Shown here one piece after another: positions 12,657 through 13,851 of a DNA stretch of 13,851 nt. The stretch's first letter is position 1, and each line of letters begins with the position of its first letter. The stretch is from the NCBI GenBank assembly GCA_019312705.1, contig JAFDCW010000026.1, forward strand, positions 1 to 13,851, read 5' to 3'. This DNA comes from Deltaproteobacteria bacterium. Its GTDB lineage: Bacteria > Myxococcota > Polyangia > Polyangiales > B10-G4. The translations under genes were made by a program, and so were the position numbers. The notes beneath the pieces are model-generated. The model was not told the DNA's origin. It did no database searches and was given only the letters and a program-made list of their open reading frames with translations.

Positions 12657-13851
12657 CTACTCGCGGAGGGCTGCGAGACGCTCGCGCGCCCCGGAGTGGT
12701 TTGGCTCTTGGGCGATCACGCGCGCATAGGCCTGCCGGGCCGCTCCGACGTCGCCGACGAGCTCATTCGCTTCACCGAGGAGCATACGGTAGCTGGCCCG
12801 CCGGGCGCGCTTCTGGCAAGCCGCCGCGGCCATCTCGACTGCCCGAGGACCATCGCCCTGGGCGATGTAGACGCGAGCGAGGCCCGCGAGCACGTGGTTG
12901 TCGTCGGGGTCGAGCTCGTAGGCCCGCTCGAGGAGGGGACTCGCCGCCGCAAAGTCATCCCGCCGAATCAGGCGCTCTCCCTCGGCGACGAGGGACCGGG
13001 CGGAGCGCGACGGATCGATACCGGCTGGCGTGCCTTCGTCTTCGGTCCCGTCGTCTTCGGTCCCGTCGTCTTCGGTCCCGTCACCGGCAGCCGCCGCGGC
13101 CAACGCGCCGGCACCGGTATCGGCGGCCGCCCCGCCGTCCCGGGAGGTGTCGAGAGCAGCCGAACCGGCGTCTTCGACGGCCGCGTCATCCGCCGCAGCG
13201 ATGGGCGTCCCGGCACCCGACCCGGGGTCCCCCGCCGTGGCCACGGCGTCAGGATCGCCGGGGGCGTCGCCAGCCTCGGGTACGAAGATCCAGAGCGCGA
13301 CCGAGGCGCCAACGAAGAGCGTCAGCACCAACAATGCCAACGCGACGGCCTTTGTTCGACTACGCGGCGGGGTATCGGGGGGCTGAGTCCAGGTGTTCCA
13401 CTTCGATGCCTGTTTCAGCGCGGTGTCGACCGGTGCGGAGTCCTCGAACACGGGAGCGTCGACGATGGTGGGAGCGCCTTCGGGCACGGGGGGTGGCGAG
13501 GGCCGCGCCCCGAGCTCTTCGGGCACCAGGCTAGCGGAAAGACGCTCCGCCTCGAGGTCCCCGGCGAAGATGTCGGTTTTGTTGATGACGAGCCCCGAGA
13601 TGCCCTCCTCGGTTGCAACGGGTACGATCCCGTCGGCGGGCCTCTCGGGCGGCTCTTCGTCGTGGTCGCCGAGGACCGGGGGGATCGGAACCTTCGGCGT
13701 GAGACGGTCGAGCATGCCGTCCCGGACCGCGATGCGCGGGGTCGGGGGCGGGTTGGTCTGGACGGCACCCATACCCGACTTGGTCTGGACGACCACCCGG
13801 CTGACGCCCTGGGGCGGTGTGGATACGCCCATGGCCCCGTCCAGAGGTGGG
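12657..13851 (-). CDS. Single-pass membrane protein with periplasmic C-terminal TPRs (5' end outside window)
   Basis: The frame is open to the right edge; codons before ATG 13832 read PPLDGA, similar in composition to what follows, so the gene probably starts outside and ATG 13832 is only an internal option. Numbered from that Met: residues 1-155 are Pro-rich and flexible, probably cytoplasmic. One membrane helix lies at about 161-184 (AVALALLVLTLFVGASVALWIFV), with basic RSRTK before it, so the C-terminus faces the periplasm. An Ala/Asp/Gly linker at 185-270 includes the repeat GTEDDGTEDDGTEDEGT. Residues about 275-391 form TPR helix pairs (DDFAAASPLLERAYELDPDD, GAARQAYARVIAQEPN). The architecture fits the back half of myxobacterial Ser/Thr kinases or other signalling anchors, but no kinase motif is visible here. 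Confidence 0.75.
   Translation of the reverse strand, partial: PPLDGAMGVSTPPQGVSRVVVQTKSGMGAVQTNPPPTPRIAVRDGMLDRLTPKVPIPPVLGDHDEEPPERPADGIVPVATEEGISGLVINKTDIFAGDLEAERLSASLVPEELGARPSPPPVPEGAPTIVDAPVFEDSAPVDTALKQASKWNTWTQPPDTPPRSRTKAVALALLVLTLFVGASVALWIFVPEAGDAPGDPDAVATAGDPGSGAGTPIAAADDAAVEDAGSAALDTSRDGGAAADTGAGALAAAAAGDGTEDDGTEDDGTEDEGTPAGIDPSRSARSLVAEGERLIRRDDFAAASPLLERAYELDPDDNHVLAGLARVYIAQGDGPRAVEMAAAACQKRARRASYRMLLGEANELVGDVGAARQAYARVIAQEPNHSGARERLAALRE
13036..13080 (-). repeat. Three perfect 15-bp tandem repeats in the linker of the TPR membrane protein
   Basis: TCGTCTTCGGTCCCG occurs three times without a change (13036-13050, 13051-13065, 13066-13080). On the coding strand it gives repeated Gly-Thr-Glu-Asp-Asp/Glu. 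Exact identity, including third codon positions, points to recent duplication by slippage and likely length variation between strains. Confidence 0.85.

Noticed and set aside
11596..12729. 377-codon plus-strand frame over the second VWA gene
   Set aside because: Antisense shadow of a gene with a lipobox and metal-site motifs; it runs through the intergenic gap as well.
13036..13080. CRISPR-like array
   Set aside because: Units are 15 bp, contiguous without spacers and in frame within a protein linker.

Overview
The window is GC-rich DNA (about two thirds G+C by eye), densely packed with genes and with no phage, transposase, rRNA, tRNA or CRISPR signature. The style points to a Gram-negative myxobacterial-type deltaproteobacterium (Myxococcota, perhaps a Sandaracinus/Polyangiales relative); this is inference, not a database result. 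The pointers are many lipoproteins with short lipoboxes, two von Willebrand factor A (VWA) lipoproteins with a VDSSGSMS core, a D-V-x-P repeat linker, a cysteine-containing DGxDNDxNGxxDC cassette in a secreted protease, and TPR proteins with membrane anchors.

Layout, left to right. 1-381 (+) is the 3' end of an unrecognised helical protein. A strong hairpin and a perfect 16-bp palindrome follow it. 530-2002 (+) is a lipoprotein papain-family protease carrying a C-terminal P domain. The convergent gap 2003-2203 holds a 25-bp imperfect inverted repeat framing a 171-bp structured segment. From 6304 down to 2204 (-) lies a tight three-gene operon: TPR lipoprotein, CPBP intramembrane metalloprotease, patatin-like lipase. 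A divergent promoter region (6305-6449) leads to 6450-7616 (+), a probable outer-membrane protein with a charged coiled coil. Next is trpS, 7651-8667 (+), whose stop codon sits in an 11-bp hairpin, facing a lipoprotein with an extreme Asp/Glu tail (8693-9355, -). Uridine kinase (9421-10071, +) is divergent from that lipoprotein and convergent with two VWA lipoproteins (10079-11167 and 11257-12489, -). These are preceded on the same strand by a single-pass membrane protein with C-terminal TPRs (12657-13851, -) that runs off the right edge.

Housekeeping functions (trpS, udk) are interleaved with envelope and surface proteins. Eight of the twelve genes encode proteins that are predicted to be exported, lipidated or membrane-anchored (lipo-protease, CPBP protease, TPR lipoprotein, coiled-coil barrel protein, acidic lipoprotein, two VWA lipoproteins, TPR membrane protein). 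The clearest functional unit is the operon of lipoprotein, membrane protease and lipase, which suggests an envelope or membrane-lipid role. I see no complete known defence, secretion or biosynthetic system. The most unexplained signal is the inverted-repeat element at 1998-2168. It could be a MITE-like relic or a structured RNA, and the wobble pattern favours a minus-strand transcript.
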